From the NCBI GenBank assembly GCA_936450465.1, contig OW388297.1:50510630-50574629 (forward strand): DNA of 64,000 bases. The letters are read 5' to 3'. Positions 1-12,972 of the stretch are shown in pieces. Numbering within the stretch: position 1 is the first letter of the stretch; each line of letters opens with the position of its first letter. A program made the translations under genes and the position numbers. The stretch is from Gibbula magus. Taxonomy: Eukaryota > Mollusca > Gastropoda > Trochida > Trochidae. The notes beneath the pieces were generated by a model, which ran no database searches, was not told the origin of the DNA, and saw nothing but the letters and a program-made list of their open reading frames with translations.

Positions 1-1253
1 AACGAGAACAATTCAAACTTGTTCGCTTGACACCTTTAAACATAACCAAATGTTTCCATTTCACCAGCAAATGATAAAGGATGGAAAACACTAGCTCTTA
101 TGTATAATTCTAGAATATTTTAAACAATTTCCTTGGAAACAATTACTTCCTGATCTTCTTTATTGTGAACATACAGGACGTCTCTGAATATACACGTGTG
201 CAAAAAAAGGATGACGGATCCTTCCAATAGAATGCACTTTTTCACATAATGACAAAACAAGGTATATAAAATGATAAAGAAAAAAATATAAAATATCATT
301 TTTACAATGTTATACTCAATCCAAATGTTGATTTACCTTAAATGAAGTTGTTTCCGCGAGAGGATATCCAACTAGCGTATCCCAACTTTTCTATTGTCCA
401 AATCTGAAACAAATACAAATAATTATGTTATGAAATTAGCATGATAGTGGCATGACAAAATGACGTTAAAGCTAAAAGGCCTTGTCATGATCAGTAAAAT
501 AGATACTATTAATGCCACATACGAACTCAGGTATTATTTGAAAAATAAAATCACTCGATTTTTAATAATACGAATAATTACCTAAATGAAAAAAAAACAA
601 AAAAAAAAACATTCCAACGTTTAATATGATTTATAAGGTGTTTGTTTTAATTTTGTCAGTCAGTCTGACAATATTGAATTCAAATTTCCTTCAATTTTCA
701 AATAATGTTTCTATTCAAACAATTCGACAATGTTTATTGACTAAAGTGCGTTTTATCTATTGTTTTCCTTTTTTTTTGGATAACAATAAAATGTAAATGT
801 TTTCAGTTTGAATAAGATTATACCCCAGTTTCTATTAAACAGATTTTTGTGATATCGTTTGAAATTTGTAAGGTAAATAGTGAATATTAAAATATACATA
901 AAATGACGCCTCTCTGGATATACATCAACAATCGATCGCGAATTGGTTGGATGTCCTTACAGATGTAGAAGTAAATATTTATAATAAACAAAAAGTTAAA
1001 CATTTGAAATAGATGTATCACAATGCCACTTTAAATTCTGCAAACCTATAAAATTAGTAAGTTATTGAAAACTGAAATTATACTTAATTTTAACATGATA
1101 AGCTTTCTTCGTGTATTCATTATTGTATTTACTTCAGCTTCACAAGATGAACAGTAATATTTATAAGGTGTGACGATTAACACAGATATCTGATTTATTT
1201 ATCTCAAATAATTCCAGGATTCATATCTGTATATTCGACAAAGGCAGAATATA
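1..1253. other. AT-rich stretch without a gene
   Basis: No frame with protein-like composition, RNA gene or full-length mobile element was seen. It holds an A-rich run near 588-610 and, at its left edge, one member of a dispersed repeat pair (65-200). I see nothing else that can be supported. Confidence 0.6.
65..200 (+). repeat. Dispersed repeat, copy 1 (pairs with 12649-12767)
   Basis: This stretch and 12649-12767 share the order and spelling of several blocks: CAGCAAATGATAAAGGA, a GAAAACA block, CTAATGTATA/CTTATGTATA with AGTTCT/AATTCT, and TCTGAATATAC near the end. By eye the match is about 70-75 percent with small indels, on the same strand. No terminal repeat or coding potential is visible, so it is an old dispersed repeat or a decayed segmental copy. 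Confidence 0.5.
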
Positions 1254-1838
1254 GACTCAACCACAAAAGAAACGTCACCATACAAAATACAAGTTAATTG
1301 AATCCGCGCATAATAAAGACGACAGAAACAGAGATACATCATGTCTCCAGAAGCCAACTAAACTAGATTTAAATTTCAAAACATTATCTGTTCATATTGC
1401 TGTGAAAACCACGTTTTAAGAAATCTTCGTTTTGATTCTCCATAACTAGACGAGATAAAGGAGCAAAAAACGACTTTCTTGGCTTGTTTTATGACGTCCT
1501 ACAGTAAAGACGCGTCAAGAAATTGAACTTCAATAAGGTTATTTCTGTTTATAACATCTTTTATTAATTCAATTTCTACAGTTTATGAATTGTTAAAGTT
1601 AATTCAAATGCAAAACATTCTGACAAAAATAAAAATGAAAAAGCGATTTCCACACACCTATCGTACTTGAACAGACATGAAAATAAAGCATTAAACCCTG
1701 ACGTATGCATTTCTGGGTACCTCTTACAAATATAAATAAATGTCCCTATGAAAATCAGTAAAAATCTTCCTTCTCCGGCAGCAGTATATCGTTTTTCAAG
1801 CCGTTGAAATGTAGTGACGTTTCTTTTGTGGTTGAGTG
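1254..1838. mobile_element. Non-autonomous DNA element with 24-bp TIRs, copy 1
   Basis: A 24-bp perfect inverted repeat, beginning ACTCAACCACAAAAGAAACG, lies at 1255-1278 and again, reversed, at 1814-1837. The pair encloses about 585 bp with no coding frame. A TA dinucleotide sits outside each end (1252-1253 and 1839-1840) when one extra unmatched base is included per side. That fits a TA-targeting Tc1/mariner-like or other TIR transposon derivative. The right half has a diverged relative at about 35460-35779, where the right terminus is still recognisable. The superfamily assignment is inference. Confidence 0.72.
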
Positions 1839-1840
1839 TA

Positions 1841-4800
1841 CATCTGAAGATATCGTAAATCTGTACAGAAAAGCATTTTTAACTTAACCTGCCATAGTAA
1901 ATATATAGTCACATGCATCAGAGAAAAAAGACTCTGTCAATGTTATATTATTAGGAAGCACTTGGGTGGTAAACAATGAAAGCTGGCTTTAAACATGATG
2001 TAGATAGTCTCCATAGATTTATTCATACCAATTGCCTCTTATAACTCTTTTTTATTAGTAATATAGAAATGACTTCCGTTATAAGTATGGTAGTTCCAAA
2101 AATATGTCATATGTATAATGCTAAAAATCATATATAAATGCAAGTATATGCCAACCTACACTGTGGGCAGCAATAACAACACCATATCAAATCTAATTCA
2201 GCTGAATACATAAATGGTTGCAAAACTGCTGACAGTAGCTGTCAACTGTCTGTTTCATAGCTTCGTTGAATAACCTAAAACATGAAATATTAGCATAAAA
2301 CACTTCCAAGAACTTGTTTAGTGCAACTTGAAAACAGCATAAAAGACTTACAATAACCTGTTTGCTGTAACTTGAAATCACTTACAAGTACGTGTTTTGT
2401 AAGTATGTTACTGTGACGGATTTTGATAGGAAATTACTGACATCGCAATATTACCTCCGAACTTAATGTTAGCACATTTACCAGATGTGCACAGAATACA
2501 ATAATGACACATTCTGTCACTTTAAACGATTGTCTGTCAAAACAAAGCGGTTGTTGACGTCGTGTATATCGTGTATAATTCAGCCTTCACGTTTTGCAGC
2601 TGTTCACGCTAAAATGTATAGATTTAGGACAAATCAATCTTATACATTCATGTACATGTAAAGTGTTGCTTTTTCAATAGTCTTGATTTCCCGACTGTCG
2701 ACTTCGGAATAGATAAACACTTGATTTTTCATATCAGATACATCTGTATATGACATATTCCAGTGTGGGTTACTGATGTCGAATAATTTATGTGTTTGAA
2801 ATTATTTGGGCTAAACCAAGACCCTAATTATTGTGATTTATATCACACTTGAAAAACTGGGAATATAACAACGATATGAATCAAGTATATGATTGTATTT
2901 TTGTACAACATCTTCTGTTTTATTTTTTTACGCAGAAAAATATCGCAGAAATTTCGAAATGTATATATTTTCAAATGCTAACAAAAACAATGTGATTTAT
3001 GAGAATTAGTGTATTGAAGTAACACAAAGATTGACAGTTATTGACCAAATTTACCAGGTAGCAAAACTTCTTTTTGGATAAACTGAATAGATGGTAAAGG
3101 TGCTTTAAAAGGTGTGTGATATAATCAATAGGACGTTAACATATAACCAGACACAAACCCATCTTTGTTTTAACTGTAACATTTCATAGATCTTATACAT
3201 AGTAACATTTCACTGTCTAAGGTATTTCATAATGTGTAAAATTTTACATGTATTTATTAAGAAGAAATGTTCTCCAAGCTGAGTCGATGGTTGAAATGTA
3301 GCCATAATGCATCCTTGTCGTTTTGGTTGTTTTGTACTTTACAGAACAAATGAGTGTCAAACTGACATTTTAGAAGAGAAGACCTGAAACTAAACAGCAA
3401 TCGGCATAAATCATCTTCAAGTGCCACATGAATTGATAAGAAGTTGATTATGAATTTCTAATTACGTTTTTAAAGGCAAGGACTCGTGTCTTACGTCCAA
3501 TCCTCTTGATTTTTTTTAATTTGATCCACACTTTCGCAAATAGGAGGTTGTGTAGAGTTGCTGAGGGTTGTGGGAAAAGAGAGATCCAAGGTTAGTAACT
3601 TGTAAATGCGTCGTTAAAAAAGGTACGTTCCCTTTGCAAAAACACCTACACAAACAAATGCGCAAACCCTATCAACTTGACAATGTCACAAATTACAGAA
3701 TACATCTGATATCTAACTACAAGTCACATTCATGACACTGTGATCACCAAATCTCATTCAATTCTTATAGGGCACGTTACTATGCGGTGATATGTTGTAT
3801 GGACAATGTACCTTCCTCACAAAAAGTGCTTATAAGACGATTTGCTTCTGAAGATATTCAGGATAGCAATTACATATCATTAATTCTTAGCAGAGTGAGA
3901 CACGACATATACATGTCTTACCAAATAAGTGACAAAAAGAGTGGGAATTATAAATCAAAATACAAAATAGCTTCAATTCATAATTCGAATCTCGAAACAT
4001 GCGAGTTGTCTTAGATTCATGACCACTGGTATCAGTGGCACATACAAATGTATAGGAGTTATCAACCGTCATCATTGCTTTGTTTTATCTTTTATATCAT
4101 GTCACACCAGATTCGTTACTTATAAGCTTTGTTAGCTAAAGTGTGGAACTTACTTACACTACTTAATAATTGAAACTGACAGAAGGCTTAGATCTTTGTA
4201 TTTCTTGACTTGTAAACATTTCATTATAGAATAAACATCTGTTTGATGAGGAAATCACAATTTCAATTACCTGGAAATGGAAACACACACATACCAAGTA
4301 CGACATGTTAGATGGAGTCTTGTCGTAAATTCACCGTGATTGTCAGGGTCAGGTCAGTGTAAATTATCCGTATGTGTTTTTCTGAAGGTAAATTCAATGC
4401 ATATGTTTCACATGTTTTATGTGACAATAATCAACACAGTAGGCTGGAGAAAGGTTACTTAACCCCTTAGCTAGAGAAAAAGAGTATTCTTAACATTAAA
4501 TACATAGCCAGAACAAATATTTGTAAATTGACTATCAAATAAATGACACATAAATAGAGAATTTCCTGTCTTAACCACAGCATTTGACAATACAAAAACA
4601 CGGATCAACTAAATAGAACGAAGAATAGGACAATGAGAAACAATAGGACCTTGAGCATACCTACTCTCCATCACTGGCTAATTTAAACGAAGCTACCTTT
4701 CGTTGCCTTTTCCATGCTAGCTGTTCATAGTGCACTAATGTGGCTGGGGCACATTTTCCTTGCGTAGGAAGTTCGCCTACACACACATGTTGAGAACAAG

Positions 4801-4934
4801 CTGTCTATTCATTACTCCCAAGAGTTTTGCAAGCTGACCAATTAAATTAACTATTCTGAATAGTTGTTCTTCAATATATTGCAAATAAAATTGTAGAAAA
4901 TTACCGATTTCCGTTTACAGAAAGTTTTTAAAAA
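1841..4934. other. AT-rich stretch without a recognisable gene
   Basis: Only short chance frames are present (for example 3787-4014 plus and 3887-4075 minus, which overlap on opposite strands). Around 2440-2530 there is a diverged dispersed segment with a CAGATGTG block followed by GACACATTCTGTCACTT; a similar segment is at 25950-26025 and weaker echoes are at 21800-21860 and 32290-32360. Nothing else is supported. Confidence 0.5.
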
Positions 4935-5264
4935 TCAAACAAAGTCACTTATAACTTGCCACTGCACGTCTTCTATAAGTGAAGTAGACATGTGCAAAAT
5001 ATTTCTGTGTTTCTTCATATGATGGATAATCATAAGAAGAAGGAGGTTCATGATCACCTTGTCAGTACCACCACATAATTGGCAAAACATCATGTACCGC
5101 AAGACGTGAACATTGCCCTGAAGCAACGCTTCTGTCGTGGTCTGTGCCTGGCCAAAATAGATATTGATCAAAGGAAAACTCTGCTGTTCAAGGGAGCAGA
5201 CAATTAGTGACTGGATTACACCACGTATTACACGTTGCATGTCAGTATCTATCGGACGGGGGCA
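4935..5264 (-). other. Unrecognised 109-codon open frame
   Basis: The frame is open on the minus strand from 5264 to a stop at 4935, and the first ATG is at 5240. Its base composition is slightly richer in GC than the flanks, and the translation is mixed rather than poly-Lys/Asn/Ile. It includes a stretch reading MMFCQLCGGTDKVIMNLLLL. I recognise no domain, and no convincing splice acceptor or poly(A) signal is evident. It may be a decayed exon or transposase fragment, or chance. Confidence 0.2.
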
Positions 5265-7578
5265 TTAGATGTTTTCATGAATATGTGCACTTGCACAATC
5301 TGTGGTATGTGGTAGTAAAATGACAATAAAGGGCATGGCAAGTGTACTATTTTAATTGATTTTTGAAAACTTCCCTTAAGAATATTGGAATTCAACTTTA
5401 CAATAGACATCACACAATGTCATGTCTAACACGGGTTCTGTCAAGTATATGGATATCATATCTAGTGTGTATTACACAAGAATTGACTCATACTGTATAG
5501 ATTGTCATTTATAGTGAACTTTTCTAATGAAAATGCCCAGTCTGTGCTGTGAGGCTGCTAAATTCTTATTCTTATTCTTAAAACTTATACACTAAAATGT
5601 ATGCTTGTGTGCATTATAACATATTTCTCGAATGCGGATTATTTCTCAGCGTATGCGTATGTATTTCACTGTTCTCTCTATCTTTCGGTGTTAAGCTTAT
5701 ACATAGGGTTGCAAGTAGTATGCTATGTCTAATCTAATTCTCAAATGTAGTTACACAAGACGTCCTGTGTTACAGCACTTGAAATATCATGATATATTAT
5801 TTTACAACATGTTAATACAGTCGACATTGCAACAAATTCCACACATTTGGTATAATCCGCATAACGCATAACGCCCCGGGAAATGATCCTATATTGGGCC
5901 GATCCTTACCCAAAATACTTATTGACCAGGGGTCAACACTACTGTCTACTGACTGGACAATTGGAAACTGCCTACCGCCAAGCTGAATCACTTTGTTTGG
6001 AATCATCAGAGAGGCAAGGGAAATCAAGAAATCAGTAACATATACTTGTTTCTGTTACATCCAAGGTTCTCAAAAACACAACGTTGTAAGCTATTTTAAA
6101 ATGCTTTCTTAACCATGAAAAGAATAAGCACAAGAAATCAAACACAACGATTTTATCTGTCTGACTATTTTTGATATCTACAAAGTTAGTAAACAGAGTA
6201 TTAATAAACCCGTTATGAAAATCATCTATCAATCTATATCAGAAACAGCTAATGCCGTAAAGTGTCAAATATAAATGTATGTTCTTTCAGATAAGTAAAA
6301 TAAATAAGTTCTTAATCGTTCATCAGAGTAAATAAAATGGCCACATTGTAACATTTATTATTCTACTTAAACAGTCATTAATATGCGTTCTTGTTCCATT
6401 TACCAGATATTACAAGCCATTTAGACAGTAAACAAATGTAACATTGTTATTTTGGGATGACATGATCTCGCCACACTTACTTAAGTCATCACATTTCTTA
6501 ACCATTAGGTATATTAGATATAAGGTGTTCTCGTATTGGCGACACAGTGTCAGCAGAACTCATTAAATGTACAAAAGTGAAAGTTTTAATCAGCATTTAG
6601 AATATTTAGTACATGAATTTATAACTGTATTATGAGTCTCATTGCAATGTCGTAGACATTTGTCATTTGGGGAAAATAAGCAGTTTATATTTTATTATGT
6701 AATGAACATGAACAAATCCAATGAATTAATTTACCGACAGCTATTCTGTGAATCAATCATTGTTTTGCTTTGTTTCATTTTATTGTTTTACACAAACAAT
6801 TAAACTCTACTTAATTAGTCTGGATAAATTTGCCATATTATTGTCTTTAAAGCCGCTGTAGCAAGTTTTTTCCATATTATATTTGAACAAATTTGCCATT
6901 TATTATCAAAGTTAATGCAATTTAATGTAGCGCTCGAGGGTGGAAAATCTCATTCTATGACCCCATAAGCCGTATCCATTGAAAACGAATTTCATTTTGT
7001 CAAAATTTCAATCTTTTGACAACTTCCTCCGAATCATATTCTTTGTAAACAATATGTTTAAACTTATCAAGACTTCAAGTACGTGAATTACGGTATAATC
7101 TGAACAACCTTTACATTTTGCGTTTAATATATAATATACTGTTCAATAGCTCAAAATAAAATAAAACAATAACTGTGGTTTTTTTTATCAAATAACCTAT
7201 TCTTCTCTAGGGTGATAGCAAACTGAAATGTATGGTTTCTGTTCACGAGGAACGTCTCTAAAAGGACGATTTGACCCAAGGTCATGTTTGAATGTGAACA
7301 TTGCCTGAAAATCGTCATTTCATTCTCGTAAAAAAACAATTCCTTGAAGTTTTAAGTGATTGCTTCTCACAATTGTCTCACAAAATGGAATGGGTCACAC
7401 TTTCCTAAAAAATAATTGAATTTGAGATCTTCAAAGGACATGGAGACAACACTTTTGAAATCGTGTTACAAAAGCTATCAAACAACCTGTTAAATTTCCA
7501 TTCTAAGATTGCTTCACAATTCACTTTTTATAACTGCTCTTACTCTTCGTCAGAAACTTCCAAACATGGGTGATTATC
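5265..7578. other. AT-rich stretch without a gene
   Basis: No supported coding frame, RNA gene or structured repeat was seen. A segment near 7420-7510 shows weak resemblance to 14050-14135 (a GGAGACAA block followed by AAATTTCCATT), suggesting very old shared repeat ancestry. Confidence 0.5.
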
Positions 7579-7943
7579 TTAAAGGGGCAGTAGCACGTTT
7601 TTTGAAAATTTTATTTTTTAAAATTTCCCTTTTATAAAGATAGTTTATGTCATTTTTATTTACTTTAGAGGGTAAAACATCGTAATACACAAATTATCCG
7701 TAGTGGTAATAACGGTGTTGCTTATAAAGCAAAAAATGCATGGCGGCCATTTTATTGTGAACACATTTTCTTATTTCGAATGACAAAAACGATTCCCATG
7801 ACTTTACGGAACCCTGTACACTAATTTTTTAACTTGGTTTTCCGTAGAGAGAAGGGTGTACATGTTTGACTATTGGAGACATTATTTTTCAAATACATTT
7901 CATCGACTTATTTCAACGAAAAAACGTGCTACTGCCCCTTTAA
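7579..7943 (+). mobile_element. TTAA-flanked MITE, copy A
   Basis: This 365-bp non-coding unit starts TTAAAGGGGCAGTAGCACG and ends with the inverted form. The interior is conserved across the copies in this window, with blocks such as TTTACTTTAGAGGGTAAA, AATTATCCGTAGTGGTAATA and GCATGGCGGCCATTTTATTG. Every end carries TTAA just outside the G/C-rich TIR core, as expected for a TTAA-targeting element of piggyBac type, though the superfamily is inference. It has no coding capacity, so it would depend on a transposase supplied in trans. Confidence 0.88.
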
Positions 7944-8091
7944 AGTGTTATTTTGAACTTAAGGACACAAAACTTTGATGTCGTTCGATATAAAGTTTAC
8001 CTTGTAAGCTGTAATAACTCATATAATCTAAAATAATGTTAGTTCGTGTGATCATTTTTTTTCTCCATTTCAGCTAGTTAGAAAGCAAACA

Positions 8092-8450
8092 TTAAAGGTT
8101 CAGTAGCACGTTTTTCGCAAATTTTATTTTTTCAAATTTCACATTTACAATGATAGTTTATGTCATGTATAGTTACTTTAGAGGGTCAAACACCTTATTA
8201 CACAAGCCAATTATCCGTAGTGGTAATAACAGTGTCACGTATAAAGCAAAAATTACATGGCGGTCATTTTATTGTGAACACATTTATTATTTCGAATGAC
8301 AAAAACGATTCCCATGGCTTTACCAAACCATGTACTCATTTTAAAATAGATTTTCCGAAGAGACAAACGTGTTTTACTATTGGTGATTTTTTTTTTCAAA
8401 TACATTTCATCAACTAATTTGAGCGAAAAAACGTGCTACTGCCCCTTTAA
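8092..8450 (+). mobile_element. TTAA-flanked MITE, copy B
   Basis: Same family and orientation as the copy 148 bp upstream. The left TIR has two substitutions (AGGTTCAGTAGCACG) and the right TIR is canonical. The 85-codon frame inside (8160-8417) is a by-product of the repeat and is not a gene. Confidence 0.87.
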
Positions 8451-9071
8451 GACATGTTTGATGATAACGTCTATCATTGGCCCTATAAACGCTGATATGA
8501 TTACTGTTTAAATAATCTAAATCCTTTCCTTTGTGCAAGGTAAACAGCATATGCTATCCAAATTTACAAAGTCCTATATCTGTAGTCAATTGACGATAAC
8601 CATAATACTTTTCAGAATATTTCGAAATATAGTTGACATACTGGAAAGCATCGTAATGCAGTTTGTATGTTTTCCTTACTGTAACATCATAGATATCAAA
8701 TTTCAGATTGTATTTTCTTCTTGATACTGATCCATATATTTTCCATAACATTTGACTCATTGCACATATTAATAAGTGTAGTTAAATATGTAGTTCTAAA
8801 TATAAGTAAATCCTTATTTTCTGACTTGAGTTGGTGTTGAAGATAAGGATGTATAGGTCATTGTTAAAATTGAATATGACTCATTCTTGCTCCACCAGGG
8901 TATCTTTGTCAACAACTTTCCTATTCAATACCTATAACCCTTTAGATAAACTTGAATTTGATTTCTGATTGCTCAATAGTCATCCTGTTCCATCTGTGTA
9001 TTTGTATCCACAACCACACCGTACAGAGTTTTGTTTACCTATATATTCAGCATACCAGAACTAATAAACGT
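8451..9071. other. Spacer without a gene
   Basis: AT-rich; the overlapping opposite-strand frames at 8533-8760 look like chance. Nothing else is visible. Confidence 0.5.
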
Positions 9072-9591
9072 ACGGGCAAAAGAAAGTTTATGGCTCAGTT
9101 GTATTTATCATATGTATAATTTTCAAAGTCAAATATCTCGAGTTTTCGACGTCGTATTGAAAAACGGACATGTTTGTGAAATTAGTTCAAAACATTAAAT
9201 CAGTCAAAGAATACCTCCACGCGGTTTAATTTAAAAAAATTTAAATTTGAAATTTAAATTTTGAAATTCCCCCAAATTAATTTTGATAAAACACAACTGT
9301 TCATCGACATATAACACATACTCTGTGTGAAAGTCAATAAATGTGCTTCGTCCTGCACACATTTACAATACTTTAAACATGGTAGGAGTCATGTTGGTGT
9401 ACATTTGATTTTTTGCCCCTGTCTACTTTAAATAATGATATTTTAGTTAACAAATAAAACAGACACCAATTAAGTCATTCAAACTACTGCCGAGAGGTGT
9501 TATTGTATCGTTCCATAATCAAATGCATCTCATTTCTTTAAACAATTTAATTAATCGAAAACAAGTGAGTGTTATACTTTCTTTTGCCCGT
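9072..9591 (-). mobile_element. 520-bp TIR element (GGGCAAAAGAAAG family), copy T1
   Basis: Perfect 16-bp TIRs, ACGGGCAAAAGAAAGT at 9072-9087 and its reverse complement at 9576-9591, bound a non-coding interior. Read on the minus strand, the interior aligns with 46179-46580 and 33619-34242. Shared blocks include TTTTCGATTAATT, TATGGAACGATA, ATGTCTTATATGTCGATGAA and TATTCTTTGACTG. This is the only copy here with both termini, so it defines the ends of the family. No target duplication is clear. Confidence 0.8.
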
Positions 9592-9863
9592 CAGTTTAGT
9601 ATCAATGTGTCAAACATCTTTTAGTCTTTTCCCTTTGCATAAATAAGTACGACGTAACAATATTAAGATAAACACAGTTCAGAATTGTAATCAACTTCAC
9701 CAGATAAAAAATCCAAGACAACCAAAAGGTTCTATCACTTCAACAAAATAATCAATCTCATCAAATACTTCAAATACATTATTATCTTAACCATGATGAA
9801 CTGTTTGAGACCCATTCTAGAAAAAATATAAACAAATATTTCGATCAACTTTCTGATTGAAGA

Positions 9864-10273
9864 ATGATGACGTTTCTGATTAGGATTTTCCTAGCATTCA
9901 CGACCACAATGGTTGATGGAGGACATATTGGTTGCGTTTTGGAGAATGCAAGAAAAGCCCAAATTGAGTTAAAATGTGTGTTTAAGATCATATGTTGTGT
10001 TAATTGTACGAAAAAGACATACACAAACATTATGGGTGGCAATATGCTACACATAATCAAGGGGTTTCACACTTCTTTAAATCAGTTTACAATAATACTG
10101 GTGTATGGATTCACCCTGAAGTATTGAAACCTAATCAAACATTTATGTTATCAGTGCAGCATCAGCACAACACAAGGGCTGTCATACTGGTAAAATATTG
10201 CTCGAAGGCCTCTCACTGTATAAGTCTAGACACTTCTGTCATTCAGTTAATAAATGATATCAAAATAACTTAA
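9864..10273 (+). pseudogene. Frameshifted ORF, possible decayed secreted-protein exon
   Basis: An ATG at 9864 with A at -3 opens a frame whose first 15 or so residues are hydrophobic (MMTFLIRIFLAFTTT), like a signal peptide, followed by a Cys-containing stretch ending near CCVNCTKK. Around the A5 run at 10011-10015 the sensible frame appears to shift. The second frame then runs to a stop at 10273 with compositionally ordinary protein, including a VWIHPEVLKPNQTF segment, an N-glycosylation-like NQT and two later Cys. Read as one broken reading frame this would be about 135 residues. I do not recognise the family. The alternative is two overlapping chance frames. Confidence 0.35.
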
Positions 10274-10862
10274 CAATCACCTTCTGGCAAATAATCTGTA
10301 TTTTTTATTGTAAATTGATTGCAAAAGTAAAGGAAAAGTGTATGAAATTAGAAACTTTTGTCTGATCGTAAAGTTCGAAATGTTGTCTTAATGCCATTAC
10401 CTTTAGTTTATCGTGAACATTAAAATGATATTGCCATTATAAATGATATACAAAATATAAAATAAACGTTGCCTAAAAGTTACGCCACATAATTCATCTG
10501 TGACCAATATGCCTTTGACCGATAGACATTGGCCTAATAAATGTCAACTTCAAACTTTCATTTAATTTTTAAAATTATTTCTAGCTGGTAAACAGTAAAC
10601 GCCAGTGAAATCAGCAAAGCATGTTAAGTCTATGTAAGGAAAACCAAAGCCTATCAATATGTAATGCACTGAACTTTTATATGGTATCTTTTGTTTTTTT
10701 ACGATCAGGAACTTACTTCCCCTCAATTGGTTGAACTTAAGTGAAGCAAGGTTGTTCAATAAGAAAAAGGATTCCAGCTAAAATGGTTCAGCAAATTGAT
10801 TTAAAAAGTACATTGACTAAAACATTATGTTATTACATGAATTATTGACTAATCTGTTTAAC
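10274..10862. other. Spacer without a gene
   Basis: AT-rich; the minus-strand frame at 10562-10759 has no recognisable content. Confidence 0.5.
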
Positions 10863-10948
10863 CAGGGCCTAGATGTTCGAAGCTCTCTTAGCGCTACCAT
10901 ACACTAACTATCTTAGCGCTACGTGAGCTTCGAAAATCTAGGCCCTGG
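10863..10948. repeat. 86-bp palindromic element (CCAGGGCC ends), copy V1
   Basis: The arms begin CCAGGGCCTAGAT and end ATCTAGGCCCTGG. They continue inward through TTCGAAGCTC and TAGCGCTA with a few mismatches, leaving a loop of about 16 bp. The same palindrome type (AGGGCCCATATTTTCGAAGC arms) is inserted in a SINE at 23511-23620, which shows that this is a mobile or dispersed palindrome rather than a local hairpin. Confidence 0.75.
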
Positions 10949-12280
10949 ATTCCAATCTAATGCTGTGGTTCCAAATACCCATTAATCTAATATACAAACT
11001 TTTCTATCTAAAAAAAGCTTATTAAGTCACGTAAATGTTAAGGAACTCTATGCAGACCTAAAGGCACTAGATATGTCAGAGGAAGTGATCTTCAGACATA
11101 CTTAGTAAAACTATTCATGATTTTGAATTCATATCCAATCATACTTGAATTCAGTCAACACAGGAACAAATTAGTATGAATTCTATAAAACCAAAAACAA
11201 ACAAACAAGTTGTTTCTTGTTTCCGCCCACATCCGTTTCAAAACCACGCCTCAGGTCTTTTTTTTCTAGGTTTTAACAAACGAAAAAGGCAGATAACTGT
11301 AATTCTGTAGCCTCAGAAAACATCGGATATTGAAAATTGAGTGTAGGAGTGTAGGGGTGAGATTATTGACCAGTTTGAATAGTAACACATATTTAACAGG
11401 GTTTGTACTTTATTTATATGAATAGTTCTCTAAATTTGTTTTAACTGGTGAGAAGTTTGTATAAAATAGAATTTATCTCTTCATTCGAAAAAAAATGTTG
11501 TGAAAAAAAATCGTGTCATCGAATAATTTTTGTCAACCTGTAAAGATCAGAAACATTTATTTTTATTTTTTGGGCCTGATAATATGACCATTTTCTTGGA
11601 CAAAGGAAGGAATACTTTCGTCTGTGATAGAGCTAGAAGCCTCTCTTGATATTGAAACCAACTGGATTTGTTGCATTTGCTTTGAAAGTCCGAAAAAAGG
11701 AGTGATCATGATTATAAGTTATGAAAAAAATTAAAACACAAACGACTGGTGTCAACTCTGTTCAGACTAATTTGACGATCTATTAAATTATGTTATTGTG
11801 GACATCTGTACAAAAGGAGAAATAGCAATTGACTTCGATTGACTGTGAGTAGAATTAAAGACAATAATGATTGGATACATTAGATTTGAATAAGAATATA
11901 TATAGAATTGAATAAGAAAATGTCTTGATTATTCATATAAAATGTCTTACGACAGTCACAAATGTATATCCGAAACAAAATGATATATATATATACATTT
12001 GAAGAGACCGTAAGTCTACATGTAATGTGATTATCGACCTGATCTGTCACTGCAAAGATTAAGTTTCGTACTTCATAGGAATAAGGACTCCATAGCTGGT
12101 CGATATTACTTGGATTACTCATATGTATTTAGATGGTAAGTAATAAAAACTGTAATTCGAACTGATGTAATTATGTCTTTCTAAATTTTCTCCCTACTAT
12201 TAATATCTTATGTCATGTTGATTGATAGTATTTGTCACATTAAAACTAATATTAGTTCTAGCCACCACAATCCAATTTTC
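10949..12280. other. AT-rich stretch without a gene
   Basis: Contains a short (AT)n run near 11984-11997 and otherwise nothing supported. The minus-strand frame at 11880-12122 spans that AT run and looks like chance. Confidence 0.5.
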
Positions 12281-12505
12281 ATCTGCATCTGCATAGTATG
12301 TTAGTAGTATTGCATTGAGAAAGCCACGCTGGCTATGTATTGCAGTGAAACCTGTGAGCATCGGCTGGAACTAACACCATCGGTGTTACTGCGCTGAAAT
12401 TCAGTGTATCATTGCACCCAAAAATTACAGCATATAAGTTGCCGAGCCCCTAGTTGGATTCGAACCCTGGACGAACGCACTAACCACTGCGCTATCCCGC
12501 CCCTC
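12281..12505 (-). mobile_element. tRNA-headed SINE, 3'-truncated copy
   Basis: On the minus strand the copy starts with a tRNA-like head: box-A-like TAGCGCAGTGGTTAG near 12480-12497 and box-B-like GGTTCGAATCC at about 12460. The body follows (ACTGAATTTCAGCGC, then the CAGGTTTCACTGCAATACAT block). It stops before the GTTAAA-(GGTGA)n tail seen in other copies. It is diverged, with a deletion in the head between the two promoter boxes. It is not a functional tRNA gene. Confidence 0.75.
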
Positions 12506-12648
12506 AGAATTTATCATGAAATGTTACTGTGTCAATTTACTCTCAACAAACATTAATGTCTGTTTGTGAAATAGTACATAATATTCAACGGTATGAAACA
12601 ATCGAAAACAGTACAAACTTAATATTAGAAGAAACGTTGTCTTTTGAA

Positions 12649-12767
12649 CAGCAAATGATAAAGGAAAGAAAACAATAGTTCTAATGTATAGTTCTTCTAA
12701 ACAGTTTTCCATTTGAATCAAAAGAGTTCCTGAACTCCTTTTATCGTTTCTGAATATACCTGTATGC
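12649..12767 (+). repeat. Dispersed repeat, copy 2 (pairs with 65-200)
   Basis: Same-strand diverged partner of 65-200, joined by the CAGCAAATGATAAAGGA block at its start and TTTCTGAATATACCTGTATGC-like sequence at its end. Neither copy has visible inverted ends or coding potential. Confidence 0.5.
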
Positions 12768-12972
12768 TCTCTTCTTCATTACTTGGGCCCACTTTGTCGA
12801 AACGTCCGTAGCCCTATATAATTCTTAGGCTCATTTCAATACAATGTTTACGTCCAAAGTTCATATCTCTCAAGACTGCAAACGTTTGGAGAAGAAAGAC
12901 CAAGGTCCAGTGTGAAGGAGGAATGAATACGAATACATGTATACTCCGAAACGTTGTGTATAATAATCACTA

